DNA of 64,000 nucleotides from Paenibacillus sp. HB172176 (lineage in GTDB: Bacteria > Bacillota > Bacilli > Paenibacillales > Paenibacillaceae): the NCBI RefSeq assembly GCF_011947265.1, contig NZ_JAATHD010000026.1, forward strand, positions 22,172 through 86,171, in the 5' to 3' direction. Shown piece by piece: positions 26,754-35,105 of the stretch (positions are counted from its first letter, which is position 1; each line of letters begins with the position of its first letter). Both the position numbers and the translations under genes were made by a program. The notes under the pieces are model-generated. The model had not been told where the DNA came from, did no database searches, and saw nothing but the letters and a program-made list of their open reading frames with translations.

Positions 26754-27808
26754 AGCAGCACCTCCTTGCCGCTTGCCGCTGATTCGTAAATGCCGCAGAG
26801 CATCTTCATAATCTCCAGGCCGTCCTCAACCGGACTAAGCGGTTTTGTGCCATTTTGCACATTCGCAACAAAGTGGTCAATCTCATTCTGGAACGCGCTG
26901 ACGAAGTCGAAGCCTGCATGATTTGTCTGAGGGAAGGAATTGACAATCGTATTGTTCTTCTCCGTAACCAGCACCGCCTCCGGATCGATCTCGAGTCCGC
27001 CCTTCTCACCGTACAAGCGAACGAAGTTCTCCTCCTTCTTCGCATGAAGCGTGAAGCTGACGTCAACCAGCAAGGATGCCCCGTTCTCGAAGCGAATCAT
27101 CGCGTTCGCCATATCCTCCACCGTGTTCTTGGAAGCGTCATAATCCGCCGCCCGATAGAACGTCAAATTTTCGATATTGGAGCGGTTGCCCAGCTTGCGA
27201 TACGTATTGGCGCTGACGGATACCGGCTTCGGACGTCCCATCATATACCAGCAGAGGTCGATGACATGAACGCCGATATCAATCAGCGGTCCGCCGCCTG
27301 AACGTTCGATATCGGAAAACCAGCCGCCGGGATTGCCAAGCCGTCTGATCGTTGTTGCTTTCGCATAATAAATATCGCCAAGCTCGCCATCGGCGATAAG
27401 CGTACGGAACCACTGCGCATTCGGATCATACCGGCGCACGAAGCCGACCTGAAGAATTTTGCCCGAAGCCTCGACCGCCTTCTGCACTTCGAGCGCTTCC
27501 TCCACCGTGCGGCACAGCGGCTTCTCGACCAGCACATGCTTGCCTGCCTGCACAGCCGCGATACTGATTTCCGCGTGGGTGTTGTTCCAGGTGCAGATGC
27601 TCACCGCGTCAATCGCCGGATCCGCGAGCAGCTCCTTGTAATCCGTATAGACCTTCTCCGCGCCGTATTTCTCGGCGACCGTCTTCGCGCGCTCCTCGTT
27701 CAAGTCGCATACCGCGTAGATGACGGCATTTTCATTGCTTTTATACGCATTCAAGTGGGAAGCAGAAATCGAGCCGGTACCAATAACGCCGATTTGTACG
27801 GATTTCAT
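26750..27808 (-). CDS. Gfo/Idh/MocA family oxidoreductase
   Basis: This 352-residue NAD(P)-dependent dehydrogenase heads the operon. The Rossmann start VQIGVIGTGSISASHLNAYK holds the GxGxxG-like loop, and VEKPLCRTVEEAL holds the catalytic-lysine EKP motif. The C-terminal domain has GGGPLIDIGVHVIDLCWYMM, with the conserved GxH...D. The start is preceded by AAGGAGA. It is followed by two isomerase/epimerases, and the divergent AraC gene at 27977 is the likely regulator. Relatives oxidise inositols, 1,5-anhydro sugars or glycosides; the substrate here is undetermined. Confidence 0.9.
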   Translation of the reverse strand: MKSVQIGVIGTGSISASHLNAYKSNENAVIYAVCDLNEERAKTVAEKYGAEKVYTDYKELLADPAIDAVSICTWNNTHAEISIAAVQAGKHVLVEKPLCRTVEEALEVQKAVEASGKILQVGFVRRYDPNAQWFRTLIADGELGDIYYAKATTIRRLGNPGGWFSDIERSGGGPLIDIGVHVIDLCWYMMGRPKPVSVSANTYRKLGNRSNIENLTFYRAADYDASKNTVEDMANAMIRFENGASLLVDVSFTLHAKKEENFVRLYGEKGGLEIDPEAVLVTEKNNTIVNSFPQTNHAGFDFVSAFQNEIDHFVANVQNGTKPLSPVEDGLEIMKMLCGIYESAASGKEVLL

Positions 27809-27871
27809 CGTCTATCTCTCCTTGTCCTGTTCACAATGTCTCAAGCATAGATTTGGAAGAATGGTGTTCTT

Positions 27872-27901
27872 TAAACTCTATACACTTTCGTATTATAATG
27901 A
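27872..27901 (+). promoter_or_regulatory. Sigma-A promoter of the AraC gene
   Basis: TTTAAA at 27872-27877 and TATAAT at 27896-27901 are spaced 18 bp, about 75 nt upstream of the AraC start. Confidence 0.55.
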
Positions 27902-27976
27902 ATTCAGAGCCAAAAACCATGCAAACACGTGCGGTTTATTTGTACAATCGTGCTGTGAGCGGAAACGGAGTCAGCT

Positions 27977-28852
27977 ATGACTACTCATTTCGAATCGCTT
28001 CGCGAGCCCATGAACATGCCCGATCCCTCATTTCCGATCAAAGCGAATCTTTCCCGCTTCGATTCTTCGAGATCGTTGCTGTTCCCGCATCACTGGCATT
28101 CCCATCTCGAATTTCTCTATATTGCCTCCGGAGAGGCCATTATTGAATGCGGATCAACGCCTTACCGCGCAGCCCCCGGCGACCTCGTGGTCATTAACAG
28201 CAACGAGCTGCATTACGGCGTCAACTGCTCGTCCGAGCTGCAATACTATGTGATGATAACGGACACATCGTTGCTTCACAGTCAGTTCGCCGACGCAGCG
28301 GAGACCAAATTTATCGCGCCGATTACGCAGAATCGTCTGCTGTTCCGCAATTTGATACGCGACGATGAAGTGATCAGCAGCTGCGTGCTGTCCCTTGTGA
28401 AGGAGCTCTCCGAGCGTTCCTTCGGCTTCGAAATGGCCGTGAAGTCGGAGCTGTATCGACTGCTCACGCTTCTGCTAAGAGGTCATGTAGCGACCGTGCT
28501 CTCCAATGACGAGCATCACGAGCGAATGAAGAATATCGAACGTTTCGAGCCCGTGCTTCACTATATCGATACGAATTTCGGCAGCGCGCTTACCGTCGAT
28601 AAGCTGGCGGACATCGCCGGACTGTCCCGCTTCCATTTCAGCAGGCTGTTCAAGGACTTGACCGGGAGGACGGTGACCGAATATATTACGTCGACGCGCC
28701 TGGATAAAGCGGAAGCTATGCTGCTTCATTCGCCGCTGACCGTGACGGAGATTGCAGCCGCCACCGGCTTCAGCGACATCTATTATTTCAGCCGCACCTT
28801 CAAGAAGCATAAGAAAACGGCCCCCTCAAGCTTGAGGAGACCGCGGCCGTAA
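27977..28852 (+). CDS. AraC family transcriptional regulator
   Basis: This 291-residue regulator has an N-terminal cupin domain, with FPHHWHSHLEFLYIASGEAI carrying the HxH-type strand, and a C-terminal double HTH (about 185-285) with ADIAGLSRFHFSRLFKDLTG and AAATGFSDIYYFSRTFKKHK. ATG 27977 is 6 nt after GGAG. It diverges from the Gfo/Idh-isomerase operon and probably controls it. The last codons overlap the terminator of the convergent thrC gene. Confidence 0.9.
   Translation: MTTHFESLREPMNMPDPSFPIKANLSRFDSSRSLLFPHHWHSHLEFLYIASGEAIIECGSTPYRAAPGDLVVINSNELHYGVNCSSELQYYVMITDTSLLHSQFADAAETKFIAPITQNRLLFRNLIRDDEVISSCVLSLVKELSERSFGFEMAVKSELYRLLTLLLRGHVATVLSNDEHHERMKNIERFEPVLHYIDTNFGSALTVDKLADIAGLSRFHFSRLFKDLTGRTVTEYITSTRLDKAEAMLLHSPLTVTEIAAATGFSDIYYFSRTFKKHKKTAPSSLRRPRP
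28813..28850 (-). terminator. thrC terminator inside the 3' end of the AraC gene
   Basis: Arms ACGGCC (28817-28822) and GGCCGT (28845-28850) flank the perfect inner stem CCTCAAG/CTTGAGG. On the minus strand the structure ends in GTTTTCTT. The sequence thus doubles as the final codons of the convergent AraC gene. Confidence 0.65.
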
Positions 28853-28883
28853 TTGCCTATCTATTCGGCAAACCCTTATCTAT

Positions 28884-30287
28884 TTATTGCGCGTTATAGA
28901 ATTTGTCCAGCTCTCTGACGACCTCGGACAGCTTGCCGTCAATAAGCGTCTGTCTCTGAGGCTTATCGAAGAGAGCGGCGATTTCCTCCGGAAAGGATTG
29001 ATCGATTCCGCAAAGCTTGATCGCTTCATCGAATTTCGCGGGATGCGCCGTCGCCAGGGAGATCGTCACTTCCCCTTCCCCGCTGCATTTCTCCGTTGCC
29101 GCAACACCGCATGCGGAATGCGGATCAAGCAGATAGTTGAATTTCGCCTGATATTCCGAGATGGTGTCGAGACATTCCTGGCCGTCTACGCCATGCGAAG
29201 CAAAATCCGCCTGAACCTGCTCGAGCTTCTCGTGCGGAATGACAATCTCGCCCTCCGTCTTGAACTGCTCCATCAAGCTTGCGACCAGCTCCGAATTCTC
29301 ATCCAGCACATAATACAAATATCGCTCGAAATTGCTTGCAACCTGAATGTCCATGGACGGGCTGTATGTCGCTTTGAATTCGCCGGGCATATAGACGCCG
29401 TCGTGTATGAATTTCTCCAATATATTATTCTCGTTCGTAGCCAGAATGAGCTTATTCACCGGCAAGCCCATGCGCTTCGCGAGATAGCCGGCGAAGATAT
29501 CGCCGAAGTTGCCCGTCGGCACGCTGAAATTCACGGCGCCAAGCTCGCCCTCATGCTGCTTCGCCGCTTGAAAGTAGGAATAGAAATAATAGACCGTTTG
29601 CGCCAGAATGCGCACGAAATTAATCGAGTTGATCGCGGCCAGATGATTGCTTGATTTGTAATCCAAATCGGCGAACAGCTCTTTGATCATGCGCTGACAG
29701 TCGTCGAAATTGCCTTCAACGGACAAATTAAGCACATTATCGTCCTCGACCGTCGTCATCTGCAGCTCCTGCACCTTGCTAACCTTGCCGTTCGGATGCA
29801 GAATGCAGATCTTGATGCCTTCCTTGCCTCTTACGCCCTGAATGGCTGAAGCTCCCGTATCTCCCGAGGTAGCCCCAAGTATATGAATCTTCTTATGCTG
29901 CTTCTTCGCCACGTAAGAATAAAATTGCCCCATGAATTGCAGCGCGATATCCTTGAACGCGAACGTCGGTCCGTGGAACAGCTCCAGCAAATATAATTCA
30001 TTCGTAATCTTGCGAACCGGCGTAACCTCAGGATCTCGGAAGGAGGAGTAGCTTGCCGCCACCATATCCTTCAGCTCGGCTTCGGGAATTTCTCCATTGG
30101 TGAAATACGCGAAAATCTCCAGGACCAGCTCCTGATAGCCCAGATTCCGCCAATTGTCAAGCGTCTCTTTGGAAAGCGCCGGAATCTCACTCGGCACAAG
30201 CAAGCCTCCGTCATCCGCAAGGCCCATCATAAACGCGTCGATAAATCCGATTTTGCCGATTTTCCCTCTTGTACTGATGTACTCCAT
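28884..30287 (-). CDS. thrC: Threonine synthase
   Basis: This 467-residue PLP enzyme converts O-phosphohomoserine to threonine. The N terminus MEYISTRGKIGKIGFIDAFM and the overall length identify the longer, E. coli-like class of ThrC rather than the ~350-residue Bacillus type. The PLP lysine is Lys112 in GPTFAFKDIALQF. A phosphate-binding glycine loop is seen in SVPTGNFGDIFAGYLAKRMG. ATG 30287 follows GGAGGT at 6 nt; an upstream in-frame extension of 20 codons lacks a site. It is not next to hom or thrB here, so this may be one of two threonine synthases in the genome. Confidence 0.94.
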   Translation of the reverse strand: MEYISTRGKIGKIGFIDAFMMGLADDGGLLVPSEIPALSKETLDNWRNLGYQELVLEIFAYFTNGEIPEAELKDMVAASYSSFRDPEVTPVRKITNELYLLELFHGPTFAFKDIALQFMGQFYSYVAKKQHKKIHILGATSGDTGASAIQGVRGKEGIKICILHPNGKVSKVQELQMTTVEDDNVLNLSVEGNFDDCQRMIKELFADLDYKSSNHLAAINSINFVRILAQTVYYFYSYFQAAKQHEGELGAVNFSVPTGNFGDIFAGYLAKRMGLPVNKLILATNENNILEKFIHDGVYMPGEFKATYSPSMDIQVASNFERYLYYVLDENSELVASLMEQFKTEGEIVIPHEKLEQVQADFASHGVDGQECLDTISEYQAKFNYLLDPHSACGVAATEKCSGEGEVTISLATAHPAKFDEAIKLCGIDQSFPEEIAALFDKPQRQTLIDGKLSEVVRELDKFYNAQ

Positions 30288-30394
30288 TTCCCTACCTCCT
30301 ACATGCCATTCGCCGATAATGGAGAATGGAATTGCTCTCCTATGCATTTTATCACCGATTGCGCGGAAAATCGAATATGGATTTTCTAATCAGC

Positions 30395-31285
30395 CTAGAA
30401 CAGCTCGAGCTGCTCAACATCCGGCGGCTCATCGTCAGCACGGCCGACCTTCGGCTCTTCGCCGTCCGGACGCTTCAGCCCAAGCAGCCGCATCAATTGC
30501 TTCGCATTGTCCGCGGCGTCTCCGCCCGAATTATTGTTGAAGATGACGCTGACCGTGCCGCTCAGCCGCTCCAATTGCGTCAGCTTGTCCGCCCACTCGC
30601 GAAGCTCGTCCTCCGAATAGCGGTAGAGATAACGAACCTCGCGCCAATTCGGCTTGCCGCCGGAATTCCAGCCGCTCTCGTTGCGGCCATGCATGCGCAC
30701 GATTGTCGCTTCCTTATCCGTAGGCGCAAGCACCGTCGGCACCGAGCCGACGCCGGCTTGCGGCTCATCGCATATGCTGTGAATCCAGCCCTCCTTCTGC
30801 ATGAAGGCGAGTGTTTTCTCCCGCATGCCGCCTTCGAACCAGCTTTGATGCCGGAACTCGAGCGCGCAAGGAAAGCCGCTCATTCTCCGCTTCATCTCGC
30901 GAAGCAGCAACACATTCCCGCTAGTGCAGTCGAACCAGGGCGGATATTGGAACAAAGCTGCGGTTAATCGTCCCGCTTCCCTGGCCGGCTCCAGCATCCG
31001 GCAGAACGCCGCCGTCATCGCGTCCAGCTCCTGATCGCCAGGCGCGTCGCCTCGCTGATGTCCGGTCATGCCTTGATAGGCTTTTACGACAAAGTGAAGC
31101 GTGTCCGGCGTGCTCCCCACCCAAGCGGCGAAGCGCTCCTGCGACTGAATGGCGTAGAATGTGCTGTCCACCTCCACCGTTCTGAAATGCTCCGCGTATA
31201 CCTTGAGCTTGTCGCCAGCCTTCGTCCCCCGGGGATACAACGAATCATGATCGCCCCATCCCGCAAGCCCGATATGAATCGTCAT
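30395..31285 (-). CDS. DUF72 domain-containing protein
   Basis: This 296-residue cytosolic protein begins MTIHIGLAGWGDHDSLYPRG and contains YAEHFRTVEVDSTFYAIQSQ and ALEFRHQSWFEGGMREKTL, the DUF72 (YecE-like, TIM-barrel) signatures, plus VYVIFNNNSGGDAADNA-like VSVIFNNNSGGDAADNAKQL near the end. ATG 31285 is preceded by a GGGGGG-rich site at ~8 nt; the frame is open 38 codons further but without support. The biochemical role of DUF72 proteins is not established. Confidence 0.88.
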   Translation of the reverse strand: MTIHIGLAGWGDHDSLYPRGTKAGDKLKVYAEHFRTVEVDSTFYAIQSQERFAAWVGSTPDTLHFVVKAYQGMTGHQRGDAPGDQELDAMTAAFCRMLEPAREAGRLTAALFQYPPWFDCTSGNVLLLREMKRRMSGFPCALEFRHQSWFEGGMREKTLAFMQKEGWIHSICDEPQAGVGSVPTVLAPTDKEATIVRMHGRNESGWNSGGKPNWREVRYLYRYSEDELREWADKLTQLERLSGTVSVIFNNNSGGDAADNAKQLMRLLGLKRPDGEEPKVGRADDEPPDVEQLELF

Positions 31286-31428
31286 TCCTGACGCCCCCCA
31301 GTCCTTTCGAGTTGATAGGATTCCGATTCCTGTCCGAATCTTTTTTTCATTATAAGCTTTATTCGAAAAAATGTCTTTGTTATGATGATGGGAGTACATT
31401 CCTCAGACAGGAGATTGGAGCTACTCTT

Positions 31429-31740
31429 ATGCCGCTTCCCGAGCTTGGCGAGGCGCAAATTCGCCAACTGGCCGAGGCCGATATCGGCAAGGCTGCCCTA
31501 TTATTCACAACGCCTCTTTGCGGCACCTGCAAGGTGGCCGAGCGAATGCTGGAGGTTGCAGGCGCCGCAGGGGTCGATTATCCGTTATACAAAGTCAATA
31601 TCAACTTCGCCCCGCACTTCCGGGTGCTTTGGCAAATTTCGAGCGTACCAAGCCTCGTCGTGCTGAAGAACGGCTCTATACTCGCCAAGGAGAACGCGAT
31701 GCGCTCAGTCGATCATCTCTATCGCCTGCTCAAGGATTAA
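31429..31740 (+). CDS. Thioredoxin family protein
   Basis: This 103-residue protein has the thioredoxin fold with active site Cys31-Gly-Thr-Cys34 in TTPLCGTCKVAERML, and the cis-proline strand SSVPSLVVLKNG. The CGTC centre differs from the CGPC of classical thioredoxins and occurs in YtpP-like members. It probably acts as a cytosolic thiol-disulfide reductant; no signal peptide is present. ATG 31429 is 10 nt after TTGGAG. The DNA after its stop repeats the last ~12 codons (see repeat entry). Confidence 0.87.
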   Translation: MPLPELGEAQIRQLAEADIGKAALLFTTPLCGTCKVAERMLEVAGAAGVDYPLYKVNINFAPHFRVLWQISSVPSLVVLKNGSILAKENAMRSVDHLYRLLKD

Positions 31741-31790
31741 AGCTGCGTTCGGTCGATCAGCTCTTTCGCCTTCTCAAGGAATTAGAGCTG
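31702..31790 (+). repeat. Tandem duplication of the thioredoxin gene 3' end
   Basis: The last codons (encoding RSVDHLYRLLKD) are repeated just past the stop as DNA that would encode RSVDQLFRLLKELELRLL, offset by ~48 bp. The second copy is separated by the TAA stop, so it is noncoding unless read in another frame. It looks like a recent slippage or duplication event. Confidence 0.6.
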
Positions 31791-31806
31791 CGCTTGCTAA
31801 AACGCT

Positions 31807-31836
31807 AAAAGCCGCGGATTCGTTTCCACGGCTTTT
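31807..31836 (+). terminator. Rho-independent terminator
   Basis: AAAGCCGCGGA and TCCACGGCTTT pair with one mismatch around a small loop and are followed by a T run on the plus strand; A-rich sequence on the other side may also end the convergent LLM oxidoreductase transcript. Confidence 0.8.
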
Positions 31837-31851
31837 TCCGTCTGTGCAAGC

Positions 31852-32964
31852 TTATAATCCTGCGATGATTTCATAGGAACGAAGACGCGCTTTATGCTCG
31901 TAAATATGAGCCGCAACCATAATTTCATCCGCGTCCGTCGCATTGATATATTGCTCGAGCGCCTTCTTCACCGTCGCCGGACTCCCCGCGATGGACGAGC
32001 CGAGCTGCTGCTGCATCGCAACCTTCTCCTGCGGCGTCCAGATTTGATCCATGTCGCTCACCGGCGGCGGCAGCGGAGCCCTCTGGTTCCGGATGAAGCT
32101 CAGGAACAGCTGCTGCATGGAGGTAGACAGATAAGCGGCTTCCTCATCGGTATCGGCTGCGACCACATTGACCGCAACGAGCCCATAAGGCTTATCCAGC
32201 ACATGCGATGGCTTGAAGCTCTCGCGATACAGCCGCATTGCCGGTACCGTGAACGCAGGCGAGAAGTGGCCCGCGAAGCCGAACGGCAAGCCGAGCTCGC
32301 CCGCGAGCCTCGCGCTGAAATCGCTGGAGCCGAGCAGCCAGATCGGAAGCTCCGCGCCTTCGCCCGGTATAGCCCGAACGGGCATTGCCGACTCCGCATG
32401 CGACGGATCGATATAGGCTCGCAATTGCTCCAATTGCTCGGGAAAATTGCCGCCATTGGTTCCGCGAACGCCTCTTAGCGCCGAGGCGGTAAGCTGATCC
32501 GTTCCGGGAGCTCTGCCCAAGCCCAGATCGATGCGTCCCGGATAGAGCGCCTCCAGCGTTCCGAACTGCTCGGCAATGACGAGCGGCGCATGATTCGGCA
32601 GCATAACGCCGCCGGAGCCGACCCGAATGGTCGAGGTTCCTCCTGCTACATGTCCGATAACAATGGAGGTCGCCGAGCTGGCAATGCTTGGCGCGTTATG
32701 ATGCTCCGCCAGCCAGTAGCGGTTATACTTCCATTTCTCCGCATGCCGGGCGAGATCCAGCGTGTTGCGAAGCGAATCGGCCACCGTTCCGCCCTGCACG
32801 ATCGGCGCAACATCAAGTACAGAGAATGGAATGTCGAATGCCGAATGAAGCTTGTTCGGCTGCTTCTGCGGGAGAAGCTTCTCTTGGGTCTGCGGCTTCG
32901 CCTCTTTTTCTTGCAGGGCTGTAACGTCAGTTCGTTGATCCATCTTTTGAACGTAATCCGTCAT
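31852..32964 (-). CDS. LLM class flavin-dependent oxidoreductase (luciferase-like)
   Basis: This 370-residue flavin monooxygenase-like protein follows the bacterial luciferase fold. After a ~40-residue Gln/Lys-rich N-terminal extension it reads AFDIPFSVLDVAPIVQGGTV, then WLAEHHNAPSIASSATSIVI and GRIDLGLGRAPGTDQLTASA, motifs of the MsnO8/YhbW-like subgroup. PIWLLGSSDFSARLAGELGL near the middle binds the flavin phosphate in relatives. AAGGTGAT precedes ATG 32964. The substrate is unknown, and no flavin reductase gene lies next to it. Confidence 0.9.
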   Translation of the reverse strand: MTDYVQKMDQRTDVTALQEKEAKPQTQEKLLPQKQPNKLHSAFDIPFSVLDVAPIVQGGTVADSLRNTLDLARHAEKWKYNRYWLAEHHNAPSIASSATSIVIGHVAGGTSTIRVGSGGVMLPNHAPLVIAEQFGTLEALYPGRIDLGLGRAPGTDQLTASALRGVRGTNGGNFPEQLEQLRAYIDPSHAESAMPVRAIPGEGAELPIWLLGSSDFSARLAGELGLPFGFAGHFSPAFTVPAMRLYRESFKPSHVLDKPYGLVAVNVVAADTDEEAAYLSTSMQQLFLSFIRNQRAPLPPPVSDMDQIWTPQEKVAMQQQLGSSIAGSPATVKKALEQYINATDADEIMVAAHIYEHKARLRSYEIIAGL

Positions 32965-33110
32965 AATATCACCTTCATTTCATTATTGCTTACTGTAATT
33001 ATATATTATACAGTTTAACCCTGTTGAATTTCAAACTTCACTCCGATTGTCTAGGAAAACAACTGACGGCGTCCTGGTCAAAGGTAATCAGCGCAAACGC
33101 GCGGAACGCT

Positions 33111-33234
33111 GCTCCGCTGGCGGCTACAACGTTGTTCACCAACGCTGCAGAGTCGAAAGTTGCTCCGCTGGCAACTACAACGCCGGTCAACAACGCTGCA
33201 GAGTCGAAAACTGCTCCGCTGGCGGCTGCAACTT
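33111..33234. repeat. 51-bp tandem repeat (two full copies plus a partial)
   Basis: Units start at 33111, 33162 and 33213, each beginning GCTCCGCTGG and including AACGCTGCAGAGTCGAAA. The period is 51 bp (17 codons), so open frames exist on both strands: plus-strand peptides of the form NAAESKVAPLATTT and minus-strand ASGATFDSAALVNN. Neither has a convincing ribosome site. The rest of 32965-33385 holds a terminator only. Confidence 0.75.
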
Positions 33235-33290
33235 TGGTAAAAGGAGTTGACATAGGACGCTTATACTATAAGAAAGCCATGGTTTTTCAC

Positions 33291-33319
33291 AAAAAAAGAG
33301 GCAAAAACAACCGCCTCTC
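33291..33319 (-). terminator. Terminator of the zinc alcohol dehydrogenase gene
   Basis: AGAGGC (33297-33302) pairs with GCCTCT (33313-33318), and on the minus strand a run of seven T residues follows. Confidence 0.7.
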
Positions 33320-33385
33320 TTGAGGTTGTCCTTGCCTCCGCATTATGATCCTTCGATTAGTACCCAATTGCAGCCATTTCACCAA

Positions 33386-34399
33386 CTACTTGATTTTAAC
33401 CTGAACCTTCAAATCCGCGGCATTGCGCTTTCCTTCCAAATAAGCCGGCATGTCCTCTAGCGTCAGCACTCTGGATACCAGCGATTCGACGTCGATTCTC
33501 CCTGACTGCACCCACTGAAAAGCCGGCACAAAAGAATGATTGATCGCCATCGAGCCAATCAGCGTCCAGTCCTTATTGTAGAGCTGGAACGGATCTATCG
33601 TAACAACGGCGTCCTTCGGCGTCACTCCGAATTGCAAATATTTCGCGCCTCTTCCCATGAACGTGAATGCGGTTTCAATAACGGATGGAATTCCAGTCGA
33701 ATCGACGACAATATCGAAGCCGTGCGGATTGCGTGCGCGCTCCTCCGACAGGTCTGCTTCCGTGCTTCTCACGCCTCGCGAGGCGCCTCTTGCCTTCGAC
33801 ATCTCGAGCTTTTCCTCCGATATATCCACAACGACAAGTTCGGATACTCCGGAGTGAATCAAGGTTTGAATGATCTGCTGACCCATGGCGCCTGCGCCGA
33901 ACAGAACAGCCCTGTCTCCCGCTCTCACTTGCAATCGATTCATGGCGTGAACGACACATGCCACCGGCTCGATGAATGCCGCAGCCGCAAATGACATGCT
34001 GTCCGGTATGACTGTAATATTGGAAGCCGGAACTCGCACATATTCCGCCATGCTGCCATCGACCGTATTGCCCAGCGCCCCCCAATTCGTGCATTGATTC
34101 CCTTTACCTGTTTTGCAATACAAGCATTGTCCGCAAATTAATGTAGGATCGACAGTAACCCTGTCGCCTGGATTCAGTCCTGCTACGCCTTCGCCAATCG
34201 TATGGATAACGCCGGAGAATTCATGCCCGGGTATGATCGGATACGGGGATATGAATTCCCCTTTGTAAATATGAATGTCCGTGCCGCAAATTCCGACCTG
34301 GCAAACTTCAACAGTTACTTCGCCAAATCCTGGAGAAGGATAAGCAACCTCCTTGACTACAGCCTGGAATGGCGCTTCGATGACAAGTGCTTTCATCAT
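33386..34399 (-). CDS. Zinc-dependent alcohol/polyol dehydrogenase
   Basis: This is a 337-residue medium-chain dehydrogenase of the sorbitol/L-threonine dehydrogenase group. The catalytic zinc ligands are in GICGTDIH (Cys) and PGHEFSG (His-Glu). The structural zinc loop has four cysteines, CGQCLYCKTGKGNQC. The Rossmann motif is VLFGAGAMGQQIIQ. GGAGGAG lies 7 nt before ATG 34399. No transporter or regulator is adjacent, so the polyol cannot be named. It is separate from DinB by ~85 bp. Confidence 0.9.
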   Translation of the reverse strand: MMKALVIEAPFQAVVKEVAYPSPGFGEVTVEVCQVGICGTDIHIYKGEFISPYPIIPGHEFSGVIHTIGEGVAGLNPGDRVTVDPTLICGQCLYCKTGKGNQCTNWGALGNTVDGSMAEYVRVPASNITVIPDSMSFAAAAFIEPVACVVHAMNRLQVRAGDRAVLFGAGAMGQQIIQTLIHSGVSELVVVDISEEKLEMSKARGASRGVRSTEADLSEERARNPHGFDIVVDSTGIPSVIETAFTFMGRGAKYLQFGVTPKDAVVTIDPFQLYNKDWTLIGSMAINHSFVPAFQWVQSGRIDVESLVSRVLTLEDMPAYLEGKRNAADLKVQVKIK

Positions 34400-34483
34400 G
34401 TTGTGTCTCCTCCATCATTCCTTCATGATAACGTTGCCATAGTCATTGTAGATCGTACCCTGCAGATCGTCAATAACTGGCAG

Positions 34484-34945
34484 TCAATCGCTCCTCTCTG
34501 TTCCTTCAAAAGAAATCGACTGCTTCATGACCTCAAGTTGCTGACGCTCGGCTTCTATCATGTAAATGAATACCTCATTAATCGTGTGCATGTCATGGAA
34601 CGGCTCCAGAACGGGATACTCCAGATGCCCCTCCGCATCCTCGCTAATCTGCTCCCGCTGCGACCGCAGCTGCCGCAGCAGTTCCTCCTTTGATGGCGGC
34701 GAAGCGTTCCACTGATTCTGCATGGTGCCGTTCGGGAACATGGTGTGATAATAATCAGGCAGCCGCCAGGAGAAGCCGAGCTTCGGGAAGAACGAATGAT
34801 CCCAACGGACGAGCAAATTTCCGACGAGCCATCGCAGGCTCTCTCCCGTAATCGGCGCAACCGCGTCTAGCTGATCTTCGCCCAAAGCTTCAAGAAACGC
34901 GATCGTCTCCTCTCTCAATTTCCAGAACTCGTATAATTTGCCCAT
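34484..34945 (-). CDS. DinB-like protein
   Basis: This 153-residue four-helix-bundle protein resembles the DinB/YfiT superfamily: MGKLYEFWKLREETIAFLEA followed by SLRWLVGNLLVRWDHSFFPK and a long C-terminal helix. The usual metal triad includes one His after the second helix (present in RWDHS) and a C-terminal HxxxH; here that motif is replaced by NEVFIYMIEAERQQ, so metal binding may be lost. AAGGAG precedes ATG 34945. Function is unknown; family members include thiol-dependent transferases. Confidence 0.7.
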   Translation of the reverse strand: MGKLYEFWKLREETIAFLEALGEDQLDAVAPITGESLRWLVGNLLVRWDHSFFPKLGFSWRLPDYYHTMFPNGTMQNQWNASPPSKEELLRQLRSQREQISEDAEGHLEYPVLEPFHDMHTINEVFIYMIEAERQQLEVMKQSISFEGTERSD

Positions 34946-35067
34946 AAGGAGCCCTCCTTAGCTTTTTCCGTTATACTATAATCAATGAATACACGTATCC
35001 ACACGAATCTACGCTGCATAGGTTGAACGAATGGTTACTGAGCGTCGCTGCATTTTTCCGTTCAACT

Positions 35068-35083
35068 TATAGCTGCAGCTATA
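35068..35083. promoter_or_regulatory. Perfect 16-bp palindrome upstream of the SNF2 gene
   Basis: TATAGCTGCAGCTATA is self-complementary over 16 bp and lies 23 bp upstream of ATG 35106, just before the AAAGGAG ribosome site. It could be an operator for a regulator of the helicase gene or a hairpin in its leader. Confidence 0.45.
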
Positions 35084-35105
35084 GTTTTCCCAAAAGGAGA
35101 CCAAC

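Noticed and set aside
30288..30394. A T-box leader upstream of thrC.
   Set aside because: The gap is only ~107 bp and contains neither a T-box consensus nor a terminator/antiterminator pair.
33024..33323. Open frames of ~70-99 codons with 17-residue repeats.
   Set aside because: Both strands are open because of the 51-bp unit. The starts lack ribosome sites, and the plus frame runs over a minus-strand terminator.
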